This document shows, piece after piece, positions 26,796 through 35,577 of a stretch of 64,000 nucleotides of DNA. The DNA is from Glycomyces harbinensis (lineage in GTDB: Bacteria; Actinomycetota; Actinomycetes; Mycobacteriales; Micromonosporaceae). Within the stretch, counting starts at the first letter, position 1. Each line of letters opens with the position of its first letter. A program made the position numbers and the translations under genes. The stretch spans positions 434,001 through 498,000 of the forward strand of contig NZ_FNAD01000001.1 of the NCBI RefSeq assembly GCF_900101745.1. The letters run 5' to 3'. The notes under the pieces were generated by a model, which saw only the letters and a list, made by a program, of their open reading frames with translations, was not told the DNA's origin and did not search any database.

Positions 26796-29285
26796 TCAGT
26801 GCTGGTCGGAGAAGTCCTGTACGGACATGACGACGGTGCCGCTCTCGTCGGAAGCGTCGAGGTCGACGGTGAACCGCATGGACCAGTCGCGGTCGCCGGC
26901 GGGGTCGTCGATGGTCTGACGGACCGTCCAGGTGCGGCCGGTCTTGTCGACGTCGAGGAAGGATCCGCCGCGGGCGTCGCCGGTGGTGCCGATGTCGTCG
27001 TGGGCGGCGAAGTACGCCTCCAATGCGGTGTCCCATTTGGAGGCGGGCCAGCCGGTCTCCAAGGCCACCAGGGCTTCGACGCGGTCGGCGGCGGCCAGTT
27101 CGACGTGGCGGAACGCGGCGTTGCGCACCGCGATGGTGAACGCCCGCTCGTTGTCGGTGAACGCGCGCGCCGGGCGCCCGGTGTCGAGGTCCTCCTCCTC
27201 GGCGGGGTTGGTCAGCTGCTCCCACTCGTTGATCAGCGAGGAGTCGGTCTGGCGGATCGTCTCGCCCAGCCACGCCGACAGGTCGTCGACCTCGGGGCCG
27301 CCGGTGTCCTCCGGGAGCGTCTGGATCAGCGCCTTGTACGCGCTGGAGAGGTAGCGCAGCAGCAGTCCCTCGGACCGGTTGAGGCCGTACAGTCCGATGT
27401 ACTCCCCGAAGCTCAAGCGCCCCTCCCAGATCTCGCGGAGGATCGACTTGGGCTCCAACTGGTAGTCCGCGGCCCACGGGTGGCTGGTCCGGTACGCCCC
27501 GAACGCCTCGTCGAGGAGCTCGGCCAGGGGCTTGGGGTAGTCGACCTCGGCGTCCTCGAGCTGGTTCATGCGGTCGTAGTAGTCCAGGCCGTCGGCCTTC
27601 ATCGCCTCGATCGCGGCGCCCTTGGCCTTGGAGCGCTGCGCGGCGAGGATCTGCCCCGGCCCCTCCAAGGTCGCCTCCACGATCGAGACGACGTCCATCG
27701 GGTAGGTGTCCGACTCCTCGTCCAGCAGCTCCAGCGCCGCCAGGGCGAACGGGGCGAGGGGCTGGTTGAGCGCGAAGTGGTCGGGCAGGTCGACGGTGAG
27801 GGTGACGTGGGCGCCGTCGATGACGATGATGCCGGCGTCCCGCAGGGTCCGGGCGATGGTCAGGGCGGTGCGGGCCATCTTCAGCTGGGTGGGCCGGTCG
27901 GCGTGGGAGTCCTCGATGAGGGTGCGGACGTGGTTGAACGTGTCGCCGCCGCGGCCCAGGAGGTTGATGAGCATGGCGTGGGTCATGCGCATGCGCGAGT
28001 GGAGGGGCTCGGGATCGGCCGCGCACAGGGCCGTGAACGTCTCATCGGACCAGCCGATGAACCCCTCGGGGGGCTTCTTCTTGGCCATCTTCTTGCGCTT
28101 CTTCGGGTCGAGCCCGAACTTGTTCATCGCCTTCTCGTTCTCGATGACGTGGTCGGGGGCCTGGCAGACCACGAAGCCCTCGGTGTCGTAGCCGGCCCGT
28201 CCGGCGCGGCCGGCGATCTGGTGGAACTCGCGCGCCCGCAGGCGCCGCGTGCGGCGGCCGTCGTACTTGGTCAGGCCGGTGAACACGACGGTGCGGATCG
28301 GCACGTTGATGCCCACGCCGAGGGTGTCGGTGCCGCAGATGATCTTCAGCAGGCCCTGCTGGGCGAGGCGTTCGACCAACCGCCGGTACTTGGGGAGCAT
28401 CCCGGCGTGGTGGACGCCGATCCCCGAGCGGACCAGGCGCGCGAGGGTCTGCCCGAACTTGGTGGTGAACCGGAAGCCCCCCAACGCGGCGCTGATGCGG
28501 GCCTTGGCGTCCTTGTCGACCAGGTGGAGACTGGACAGGGCCTGGGCGGTGTCGAGGGCGGCGGCCTGCGTGAAGTGCACGATGTAGGCGGGCGCCCGGC
28601 CGGCGTCGACGAGGTTCTCCACCGTCTCGTGCAAGGGGGTCTTGCGGTACTCGTAGTGCAGCGGCACGGGCCGGGTCACCGAGGCGACCAGGGCCGTCTC
28701 GCGGCCGGTGCGGCGGGTGAGGTCCTTCTCGAAGAACTCGGTGTCGCCCAGCGTCGCCGACATCAAGGTGAACTGGGCGCGGTGCAGCTCCAGCAGGGGG
28801 ACCTGCCAGGCCCAGCCGCGGTCCGGCTCGGCGTAGAAGTGGAACTCGTCGGCCACGACCGAGTCGCAGTCCAGGTTGTCGCCTTCGCGCAGGGCGAGGT
28901 TGGCGAGGATCTCGGCGGTGCAGCAGATCAGGGGCGCGTCGGGGTTGACGGCCGCGTCGCCGGTGAGCATCCCGACGTTCTCGTGCCCGAACTGCTCGCA
29001 CAGCTCGAAGAACTTCTCCGACACCAGCGCCTTGATCGGCGCGGTGTAGAAGGAGGTGCGCTGGTTGGCCAGCGCGTTGAAGTGCGCGGCGGCGGCGATG
29101 AGGGACTTGCCCGACCCGGTGGGGGTGGCGACGATCGCGTTCTGGCCGGTGCAGATGGCCAGCAGTGCCTCTTCCTGGTGTTCGTACAGGACGATCCCCG
29201 CGTCCTCGGCCCATTGGGCGAACGCGGTGTAGACGTCGTCGGGTTCGGGCTTGTCGCTCGCGGGCAGGTAGTCGATGAGGCTCAC
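26796..29285 (-). CDS. Ski2-like DEAD/H-box helicase with DUF3516
   Basis: The 829-residue protein has a superfamily 2 helicase core: Q-like YEHQEEALLAI, Walker A TPTGSGKS, DEFH motif II (VVADEFHFY), SAT motif (LMSATLGD) and motif VI HQIAGRAGRAGYD. The C-terminal 330 residues correspond to the actinobacterial DUF3516 domain. Ski2/Mtr4-like enzymes unwind RNA; the substrate of this branch is not established. GTG 29285 is preferred because MSLIDYLP fits the family start; an in-frame TTG lies nine bases upstream. Forty-six bases separate it from the exonuclease III gene, so the two may form an operon. Confidence 0.9.
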   Translation of the reverse strand: MSLIDYLPASDKPEPDDVYTAFAQWAEDAGIVLYEHQEEALLAICTGQNAIVATPTGSGKSLIAAAAHFNALANQRTSFYTAPIKALVSEKFFELCEQFGHENVGMLTGDAAVNPDAPLICCTAEILANLALREGDNLDCDSVVADEFHFYAEPDRGWAWQVPLLELHRAQFTLMSATLGDTEFFEKDLTRRTGRETALVASVTRPVPLHYEYRKTPLHETVENLVDAGRAPAYIVHFTQAAALDTAQALSSLHLVDKDAKARISAALGGFRFTTKFGQTLARLVRSGIGVHHAGMLPKYRRLVERLAQQGLLKIICGTDTLGVGINVPIRTVVFTGLTKYDGRRTRRLRAREFHQIAGRAGRAGYDTEGFVVCQAPDHVIENEKAMNKFGLDPKKRKKMAKKKPPEGFIGWSDETFTALCAADPEPLHSRMRMTHAMLINLLGRGGDTFNHVRTLIEDSHADRPTQLKMARTALTIARTLRDAGIIVIDGAHVTLTVDLPDHFALNQPLAPFALAALELLDEESDTYPMDVVSIVEATLEGPGQILAAQRSKAKGAAIEAMKADGLDYYDRMNQLEDAEVDYPKPLAELLDEAFGAYRTSHPWAADYQLEPKSILREIWEGRLSFGEYIGLYGLNRSEGLLLRYLSSAYKALIQTLPEDTGGPEVDDLSAWLGETIRQTDSSLINEWEQLTNPAEEEDLDTGRPARAFTDNERAFTIAVRNAAFRHVELAAADRVEALVALETGWPASKWDTALEAYFAAHDDIGTTGDARGGSFLDVDKTGRTWTVRQTIDDPAGDRDWSMRFTVDLDASDESGTVVMSVQDFSDQH

Positions 29286-29340
29286 GAGGTTCAATGGTGC
29301 CCGCTCGACCGGCCGGTCGGCCAGTGGGGTCTGGGTGTGT

Positions 29341-30156
29341 CTAGTGGTCGTACGTCACCAGGACGGGCGCGTGGTCGGACCAGCGGGCGTCGTGCGCGGG
29401 CGCGCGGTCGACCCAGGCCTTGGTCGCGGTCGCGGCCAGCGCGGGGGTGGCCACGTGCAGGTCGATGCGCCAGCCCGCGTCGTTGTCGAAGGCGCGGCCC
29501 CGGTAGGACCACCACGAGTAGGGGCCCTCGACGCCCGGGTGCAGGGCGCGCACGACGTCGACGAACTCGCCCGTGCCGTACAGGCCGGTGAGCCAGTCGC
29601 GCTCCTCGGGGAGGAACCCGGCGGTCTTCTTGTTGGCCTTCCAGTTCTTCAGGTCGGCTTCGGCGTGGGCGATGTTCCAGTCCCCGCACACCAGCAGTTC
29701 GCGCCCGCCTTCCTTGGCGCGCGCGGCGGCGGCGGTGAGGTAGTCGGCGAACGCGGCCATGAACCGCTCCTTCTCGGCCTGGCGGGGCGTGTCGGTCTCC
29801 CCCGAGGGCAGGTAGAGGCTGGCGACGGTCAGGCCGGGCAGGTCGACTTCGGCGTAGCGCCCGTGCGTGTCGAACTCCTTGGCGGCGGCGACGAGGCCGC
29901 CGAAGCCGATGCGGGCGGCCTGGGGCTCTTCGCGGGTGAGGACGGCCACGCCCGCGCGGCCCTTCGCCGCGAGGGAGGGGGCGATCACCCAGTGCCAGCC
30001 GCCGGCCTCCAGGGCCTCGGGCGGGATCTGGTGCTCGTCGGCGCGGACCTCCTGGAGGAGCACCACGTCGGCGGCGACGGTGTTCAGCCAGGGGATGATC
30101 CCCTTCTTGGAGGCGGCGCGGATGCCGTTGACGTTGGCGGTGGCGATGGTGCGCAT
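29341..30156 (-). CDS. Exonuclease III-type AP endonuclease (copy 1)
   Basis: The 271-residue protein has the exonuclease-endonuclease-phosphatase fold with the ordered catalytic motifs ATANVNGIRA, LLQEVRA, LLVCGDWNIAH and SDHAPV. It should cleave DNA at abasic sites and degrade 3' termini in base excision repair. The ATG follows TAGGGT by six bases (leaderless). It is divergent from the large membrane protein at 30258. A second paralogue, with a different N-terminal signature, lies at 32583. Confidence 0.92.
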   Translation of the reverse strand: MRTIATANVNGIRAASKKGIIPWLNTVAADVVLLQEVRADEHQIPPEALEAGGWHWVIAPSLAAKGRAGVAVLTREEPQAARIGFGGLVAAAKEFDTHGRYAEVDLPGLTVASLYLPSGETDTPRQAEKERFMAAFADYLTAAAARAKEGGRELLVCGDWNIAHAEADLKNWKANKKTAGFLPEERDWLTGLYGTGEFVDVVRALHPGVEGPYSWWSYRGRAFDNDAGWRIDLHVATPALAATATKAWVDRAPAHDARWSDHAPVLVTYDH

Positions 30157-30162
30157 GGGCCC

Positions 30163-30250
30163 ACCCTAACGCGCGAGGGGGGCCTTGGGCGGGTGCGGCG
30201 CGGGGCCGGTTCGGGAGGGACCGGGGCCGGACGCGAGGACCCCATAGACT
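30163..30250. promoter_or_regulatory. Divergent pair of leaderless -10 boxes
   Basis: Minus-strand TAGGGT (30168-30163) lies six bases before the exonuclease ATG, and plus-strand TAGACT (30245-30250) lies seven bases before the ATG at 30258. The 101-bp gap therefore holds two short divergent promoters and nothing else recognised. Confidence 0.5.
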
Positions 30251-30257
30251 ACGTGGC

Positions 30258-32558
30258 ATGACAACGGTGGCGCCTCGGGCGCGAGTGCCCTGGGGCCGTT
30301 CACGCCTTCGCCTGGCCGCGGTGGCGGCCCTGGCCGCGTGCGGGGGCGCCCTGGCGCTGCCCGGTCCCGCGCAGGCGGCCCCCGAGCCCGAAGCCGAGGG
30401 GATCATCGTCGTCGGCGTCCCGGGCCTGGCGTGGTCGGACATCGACGAGCAGGTCACCCCGAACCTGTGGGAGCTGGCCGGCGAGGGCGCCTCGGCGGCG
30501 ATGAGCGCGCGCACCATCGGCTCGTGGACGTGTCCCGAGGCGGCCTGGGTGAGTCTGGGCGCGGGCGAGCGGGCCGGGGGGGCCGCACCGCGCGACGCCC
30601 AATGCGAGGCCCAGTCGCAGCTGCAGGCGCCGGTGGGCGACGACGGGGCCTGGTCGGTCCCGGCCTGGCCCGACCTGGTCGAGGCCAACACCGCGTTCAA
30701 CTACGGGGCGCGCCTGGGTTCGCTCGCGGACGCGGTCGCGGTCATGGCCGCCGAGCAGGAGGCCGCCGCCGCTGAGGCCGAAGCGAACGGCGAGCCCGCC
30801 CTGGAGGTCGAGGCCGGCTCGTGCGTGGCCGGGATCGGCGACGGCGCCGCGCTCGCGGCCGCCGACACCGAAGGGCGCATCACGTTCTGGGCGCCGGGGC
30901 TCGACGCCCTCCCCGCCGCCATGGACACCTGCGACATCGTCATCGTCGACCCCGGCGTGGTCATCGGCGACACGGCCGACAACGCCCCCGACACCGCCAC
31001 CGACTACGACCAGCTCGGCGAAGACGACACCGAAGTGGGCACCGAGGAGACCTCCGGGGCCGAGGACGAGGAGCCCGGCGAGATCGCCCCCGAGGCCGAC
31101 CCCGTCCGCGCCGCCGCCGCGCAGGCGGCCGACACGGCCGTCGGCGACGTCAACGAGCAGCTCCCCGACGGGTGGCGGCTCATGGTCGCCGGCATTGCCG
31201 ACGCCTCGGCGCCCTCGGCCCTGCACCCGGTCATCTACTCCGGCGCCGGCATCGAAGCGGGCGGCCTGACCTCCTCCACGACCGGCCGCGACGGGTACGT
31301 GCAACTGGTCGACCTCACCGCCACCGCGCTGGCCGTCGTCGGCGCCGACCTGCCCGGCACCGTCGCCGGAGCGCCCGTGAGCGTCCTGCCCGACGCCGAG
31401 CACACCAGTGCGGGCGCGGTCGCGACCGGCATCGACGAGACCGCCGCCTCCAGTGCCGTCGCCGACGTGTCCTGGCCGTTCTACGTGACGCTCTCGGCCG
31501 TGGGCTGCCTCATGGTCGCCGCCGCCGTCTGGCTGCTGTGCGGAGGCGACCGCCACCGGACCCTGGCGCGCACGGTCTGCGTCGCGGTCGCGGCCATGCC
31601 CGTCGCCGGCGTCGCCGCCGGCATCCCCCCCTGGTGGCGATCCGAGCAGCCGACCCTCGTGTTCTGGGCGCTCATCGTCGCCGGCGTCGCGGTCATCACC
31701 GTCGCCGCCTCACTGCCGTGGACGCGCCACGGCGTGCGCCCCACCCTCCTGGTCGCAGGACTGGCCGCCGCGTTGATCGCCATCGACCAGGTCTCGGGCG
31801 CGACCTGGCCCCTGCACACCCCCATGGGCTACACCGCCCAGGCCGGGGCGCGCTTCACCGGACTGGGGAACTACGCGTTCAGCGTGTTCGCCGCCGCCGT
31901 GATCCTCCTGGTCGCGTTCGTGCCCTGGCGGGGCCGGGCCCGCATCTGGGGGCCCATCGCCATCGGCGTGTGCGCCGTGGTCATCGTCGGCGCCCCCAAC
32001 CTCGGCCGCGACATGGGCGGCACCCTCACCCTCGTCGCCGCCGGGATCCTCACCTGCCTGAAACTGTGGGGCCGGCGACTGTCGATCGGCGCGATCGGCG
32101 CCGCCGGCGGGATCGCCCTCGGCGTGTTCGCCGTCGCCGGATTCCTCGACTACCTGCGGCCCGAAGCCGACCAGACGCACCTGGGGCGGTTCGTCGCCTC
32201 CGTCCTGGACGGGTCGGCCACCCAGATCCTCATCCGCAAGGCCGACGCCGCCATCGGCACCATCGGGAACTCGCTGACGTGGATCTCCCTCGCCGCGGTC
32301 ATCGGCGCGATCATCATCTGGCGCAAGAGGGCGCCCGTGCGCACCGACGCCGTCGGCGCCGCCGTCATCGGCCTGACCGCGGTCGCCCTCATCGGCGCCC
32401 TGGTCAACGACTCCGGCATCGCCATCCCCGGGTTCACCATCGCCCTCGGATTCGGGCTCCTCGCCATCACCGTCGGCCCCGCCCGCACCGCCCCGGCCGT
32501 CCCCGACCTCGACCGTGCGGCCGCCCGCCCGCGCACCCCCGGTCCGGCGACGAGCTGA
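30258..32558 (+). CDS. Alkaline-phosphatase-like ectodomain fused to 11-helix membrane domain
   Basis: The 766-residue protein has a signal peptide ending AQAAP, then about 360 extracytoplasmic residues beginning IIVVGVPGLAWSDI, reminiscent of the metal-site strand of alkaline-phosphatase-superfamily domains, with a WTCPEAAWVSLGAGERAG segment. A very acidic stretch (about 245-275, DDTEVGTEETS) interrupts it. The C-terminal half has about eleven membrane helices. No complete metal-ligand set can be confirmed, so enzymatic activity is uncertain. A cell-envelope role is inferred from topology. Confidence 0.65.
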   Translation: MTTVAPRARVPWGRSRLRLAAVAALAACGGALALPGPAQAAPEPEAEGIIVVGVPGLAWSDIDEQVTPNLWELAGEGASAAMSARTIGSWTCPEAAWVSLGAGERAGGAAPRDAQCEAQSQLQAPVGDDGAWSVPAWPDLVEANTAFNYGARLGSLADAVAVMAAEQEAAAAEAEANGEPALEVEAGSCVAGIGDGAALAAADTEGRITFWAPGLDALPAAMDTCDIVIVDPGVVIGDTADNAPDTATDYDQLGEDDTEVGTEETSGAEDEEPGEIAPEADPVRAAAAQAADTAVGDVNEQLPDGWRLMVAGIADASAPSALHPVIYSGAGIEAGGLTSSTTGRDGYVQLVDLTATALAVVGADLPGTVAGAPVSVLPDAEHTSAGAVATGIDETAASSAVADVSWPFYVTLSAVGCLMVAAAVWLLCGGDRHRTLARTVCVAVAAMPVAGVAAGIPPWWRSEQPTLVFWALIVAGVAVITVAASLPWTRHGVRPTLLVAGLAAALIAIDQVSGATWPLHTPMGYTAQAGARFTGLGNYAFSVFAAAVILLVAFVPWRGRARIWGPIAIGVCAVVIVGAPNLGRDMGGTLTLVAAGILTCLKLWGRRLSIGAIGAAGGIALGVFAVAGFLDYLRPEADQTHLGRFVASVLDGSATQILIRKADAAIGTIGNSLTWISLAAVIGAIIIWRKRAPVRTDAVGAAVIGLTAVALIGALVNDSGIAIPGFTIALGFGLLAITVGPARTAPAVPDLDRAAARPRTPGPATS

Positions 32559-32569
32559 CACCGGGCGGG

Positions 32570-32575
32570 TAGGGT
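32570..32575 (+). promoter_or_regulatory. Leaderless -10 box of exonuclease III copy 2
   Basis: TAGGGT ends seven bases before ATG 32583, immediately after the membrane protein gene. Confidence 0.45.
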
Positions 32576-32582
32576 GAGGCCC

Positions 32583-33362
32583 ATGCGCGTGGCCACGTGG
32601 AACATCAACTCGCTCAAAGCGCGACTCGACCGGCTCCTGGCCTGGCTCGAGACCGCCGAACCGGACGTGGTGTGCGTCCAAGAGCTCAAATGCGCCACCG
32701 CCGACGTCCCCGTCGACGCCATCGCCGCGGCCGGCTACGAGACCGCCGCGTCCGGGTCGGGCCGCTGGAACGGCGTCGCGATCCTCTCCCGGGTCGGCAT
32801 CAGCGACGTGCGCACCGGCATCGCCGGCCAGCCCGACTTCGCCGACCAGACCGAAGCGCGCGCGATCACCGCCACCTGCGGGCCCGTCAGAGTCCAGTCG
32901 CTCTATATTCCCAACGGCCGCGACGTCGCCGACCCGCACTTCGCGTACAAGCTCGCGTTCCTCAAGGCCCTCGCCGCCGACGCCGCCGCGGACGCGGCCG
33001 GGACGGTGCCCTTCGCCGCGGTCGGCGACTACAACATCTGCCCGACCGACGACGACATCTGGGACGTCGACGAATGGGCCGGCACCACCCACATCACACA
33101 GGACGAACGCGACGCCCTCGACGCCGTCAAAGCCGCCGGCCTCGCCGACGTCCACCCCCGGGCCCTCAAATACGACCAGCCGTTCACGTTCTGGGACTAC
33201 CGCAACCTCGACTTCCCCAAGAACCGGGGACTGCGCATCGACCTGGCGCTGGCCAACCCCGCCTTCGCCGCGGCCGTCACCGACGCCTACGTCGACCGCA
33301 ACGAACGCAAAGGCAAAGGCGCCTCCGACCACGCCCCCCTCGTGATCGACCTCGACCTGTAA
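32583..33362 (+). CDS. xthA: Exonuclease III (copy 2)
   Basis: This 259-residue protein is closest to canonical XthA: VATWNINSLKARLDRL, VCVQELK with the metal-binding Glu, the QSLYIPNG strand, VGDYNICPTDDD with the catalytic Asp-Asn pair and GASDHAPLVIDL with the terminal Asp-His. It repairs AP sites and blocked 3' ends. Lying 2.4 kb from a paralogue (29341-30156) in opposite orientation, it gives the organism two AP endonucleases in one locus; the copies differ clearly in sequence, so they are not a recent duplication. Confidence 0.94.
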   Translation: MRVATWNINSLKARLDRLLAWLETAEPDVVCVQELKCATADVPVDAIAAAGYETAASGSGRWNGVAILSRVGISDVRTGIAGQPDFADQTEARAITATCGPVRVQSLYIPNGRDVADPHFAYKLAFLKALAADAAADAAGTVPFAAVGDYNICPTDDDIWDVDEWAGTTHITQDERDALDAVKAAGLADVHPRALKYDQPFTFWDYRNLDFPKNRGLRIDLALANPAFAAAVTDAYVDRNERKGKGASDHAPLVIDLDL

Positions 33363-33416
33363 ACGACCCGGCCCCACTCCCGGGGCCCTCCCGTCCGGAA
33401 GGCACCACCTCCAACC

Positions 33417-34379
33417 GTGCGCAACAAGATCCTCTCCGTCGTCGTCCTCGCCGCGCTCGTGGCGTTCTTCCCCGTGCCGGCCGCGGCCGAACCCGACGAG
33501 GAGACCCTCGAAGCCGACCTCGCCGACGCCATCAGCGCCGTCAACGACGCGCAGGACCAGGTGGACGCCGCCGAAGCGCGCGCCGCCGACCTCGAAACGC
33601 AGATCGGCGAGACCCAGGCCCTGTTCGACGGCCTGACCGCCGACCTCAACGCCTACGCCCTCTACCTCCACACCGAAGGCGACCTCCAGACCACCAACGC
33701 GATCCTGTCGGCCGACAACGGCCAGCAGCTCATCGACACCCTCACCTACACCGGGTTCCTCGCCGAAGAACGCGCCGCGCTCGTCGCCGACGCCGGCGAC
33801 CTCCTCGACCAGCTCGAAGCCGAACGCGAATCCCACGCCGCCGAAGTCGCCGACGCGGCCGAAGCGCTCAAAGACGCCGAGAAAGCCCAAGAGGACCTCG
33901 AAGAGCAGCTCGAGGAGCTGCGCGCCGAAGAGGCCGCCGGGCCCGGATCCGACGGCGGCGCCCCCGCCGCCGAGGGCGGCCCCGGCTCCGGCGGCGGGTG
34001 CACCGAGGACGACCCCACCACCTCCGGATGCCTCACCCCGGCCACCCTGCACGTCTACAACGAGACCAAAGAAGCCGGCTTCGACCACTACGTGTCCTGC
34101 TACCGCTCCGGCGGCGGCGGCGAACACCCCCTCGGCCGCGCCTGCGACTGGGCCGCGGACGCCTCCGGGTTCCAAGACGTCGACGCCGAAGGCGACGACA
34201 AGGCCTACGGCGACCAGCTCGCCGCCTGGTACGTCAACAACGCCGACGCCCTCAACATCGAATACGTCATCTGGTACCGCCAGTTCTGGTCGGCCGGATC
34301 GGGCTGGCGCTCCTACTCCGGCGTCAACGGCACCCCCGCCGGCGACCACACCAACCACGTCCACGTCTCCGTCCAATAG
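33417..34379 (+). CDS. Secreted coiled-coil protein with VldE-like C-terminal domain
   Basis: GTG 33417 starts a 320-residue protein with a Sec signal (ILSVVVLAALVAFFPVPAAA). Residues about 25-190 form a long acidic coiled coil, as in PcsB/RipA-type peptidoglycan hydrolase partners. After a Gly/Ser/Pro linker, residues 200-320 (TPATLHVYNETKEAGF, CYRSGG, HPLGRACDWAAD, HTNHVHVSV) resemble the ARB-07466/VldE-like secreted domain with conserved His/Cys/Asp positions of a possible metal site. A role in cell-wall remodelling is inferred from architecture. A small GC hairpin (33370-33387) precedes it. Confidence 0.7.
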   Translation: MRNKILSVVVLAALVAFFPVPAAAEPDEETLEADLADAISAVNDAQDQVDAAEARAADLETQIGETQALFDGLTADLNAYALYLHTEGDLQTTNAILSADNGQQLIDTLTYTGFLAEERAALVADAGDLLDQLEAERESHAAEVADAAEALKDAEKAQEDLEEQLEELRAEEAAGPGSDGGAPAAEGGPGSGGGCTEDDPTTSGCLTPATLHVYNETKEAGFDHYVSCYRSGGGGEHPLGRACDWAADASGFQDVDAEGDDKAYGDQLAAWYVNNADALNIEYVIWYRQFWSAGSGWRSYSGVNGTPAGDHTNHVHVSVQ

Positions 34380-34393
34380 GCAGGGACGCCGGC

Positions 34394-35026
34394 ATGATCC
34401 GCACCCACTACCTCAGCGCCGCCCGCACCGGCCTCGACCTGCTCGCCCACGACGCCGTCGCCGCCTCCTGGACCGAACCCTCCGCCCTGGAGGGCTTCAC
34501 CGTCGGCGGCCTCGCGGCCCACCTCGCGCAGCAGATCACCACCGTCGCCGCCGCACTGGACGCCGACCACGCCGGCAAGGAAGTCGTCGAACTGTTCGCG
34601 CACTACGACCGCGCCGCCTGGCTGGGAACCGACATCGACGACGACTACAACACCGCCATCCGCGCCGGCGGCGAACAGGGCGCCGAGGCCGGGCACGCGG
34701 CCGTCCTCGCCGACGCCGCCACCGCCTTCGCGACCCTCACCGCGGCCCTGCCCGCACGCCCGCCCGGCACCCTCTCGGGCCACGCGCGCTGGCCGTACGC
34801 CATGGCGCTGAGCAACCTCCTGCGCACCCGCATCCTCGAACTGGTCGTCCACGCCGACGACCTCGCCGTCTCGGTGCGCGTGGCGACGCCCGACTTCGAC
34901 GAGGGCCCCTTCGAGATCGCCGGCGTCATCTTGACGCGCCTGGCGGCCCGACGCCACGGCCAGGCCGCACTGGTGCGGGCCCTGGCCCGCTCCGAGCGCG
35001 CCCCGACGACCATCAGCGGCCTGTAG
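34394..35026 (+). CDS. DinB-like / mycothiol-dependent maleylpyruvate isomerase-type protein
   Basis: The 210-residue protein matches the four-helix MDMPI N-terminal domain: TEPSALEGFTVGGLAAHLAQ near the start and RILELVVHADDLAVSV in the last helix, containing the His residues that bind metal. Such proteins are thiol-dependent transferases or isomerases using mycothiol; the substrate is unknown. It starts 14 bases after the preceding stop and may be co-transcribed with it. Confidence 0.75.
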   Translation: MIRTHYLSAARTGLDLLAHDAVAASWTEPSALEGFTVGGLAAHLAQQITTVAAALDADHAGKEVVELFAHYDRAAWLGTDIDDDYNTAIRAGGEQGAEAGHAAVLADAATAFATLTAALPARPPGTLSGHARWPYAMALSNLLRTRILELVVHADDLAVSVRVATPDFDEGPFEIAGVILTRLAARRHGQAALVRALARSERAPTTISGL

Positions 35027-35069
35027 GACACCGGCGCCGTATACGAGTCGGGCACGCACCGGCCTCGGG

Positions 35070-35075
35070 TAGGGT
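35070..35075 (+). promoter_or_regulatory. Leaderless -10 box before 35083
   Basis: TAGGGT ends seven bases before ATG 35083; no ribosome site is seen. Confidence 0.45.
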
Positions 35076-35082
35076 CGCGGCC

Positions 35083-35526
35083 ATGGTCTCCCCGCCGGCC
35101 CCCACCGTCCGCCGCGCGCTCATCGCCGCGGTCTGGCTCGCCGTCGTCCTCGCCGGACTGCTCGCCGCGGTCTGGGGCGTCGGGTGGGCGCTCCAGGGCG
35201 GACCCCAGCCCAGCGTCGCCACCGTCGCCCAGGCCACCCACCTGGCCTTCCCCGACGGGACCGACGTCGTCGACGCCGACCTGTCCCAGATGCAGTCGCC
35301 GACCCCCGGGGACCGCGCCGAAGTCACCGTCGACATCCCCTCCGAAGCGTTCGGCGACTTCCTCGACGACAACGACATGGACGCGCCCCTGATCGCCGGC
35401 ACCACCCCGGCCGGGACCGCCTCGGGGATCATCCCCTCCGGGTGCGGCACCGACGCCTGCTGGGCCGCGACCATCGTCGTCACCGACGACGCCGTCCAAG
35501 TCGACCTCGCCGTCACCCTCCTCTGA
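35083..35526 (+). CDS. Membrane-anchored protein, unknown function
   Basis: The 147-residue product has a short cytosolic N-terminus, one membrane helix at residues 12-35 (LIAAVWLAVVLAGLLAAVWGVG) and an extracytoplasmic domain of about 110 residues with a possible disulfide pair (SGCGTDACW). No domain is recognised. The gene has its own leaderless promoter and is convergent with ogt, sharing the terminator at 35534-35567. Confidence 0.65.
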   Translation: MVSPPAPTVRRALIAAVWLAVVLAGLLAAVWGVGWALQGGPQPSVATVAQATHLAFPDGTDVVDADLSQMQSPTPGDRAEVTVDIPSEAFGDFLDDNDMDAPLIAGTTPAGTASGIIPSGCGTDACWAATIVVTDDAVQVDLAVTLL

Positions 35527-35533
35527 CAAAAAA

Positions 35534-35567
35534 GTGCCGGCAGGCCCCCGCAGGGGCCCGCCGGCAC
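35534..35567. terminator. Intrinsic terminator between convergent genes
   Basis: A 34-base hairpin (GTGCCGGC arms extended by GGCCCC/GGGGCC) is followed on the minus strand by TTTTTTG, making it a classical intrinsic terminator for ogt, and it may also stop the plus-strand gene. Confidence 0.85.
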
Positions 35568-35577
35568 GTCACACGGC

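Noticed and set aside
26742..29591. Open frame of about 950 codons on the plus strand
   Set aside because: It is antisense to the helicase, whose motifs are complete; its translation is repetitive Gly/Val/Asp without domains.
31710..34376. Open frame of nearly 890 codons on the minus strand
   Set aside because: Glycine/valine-rich shadow of three well-supported plus-strand genes (membrane protein, exonuclease III, coiled-coil protein).
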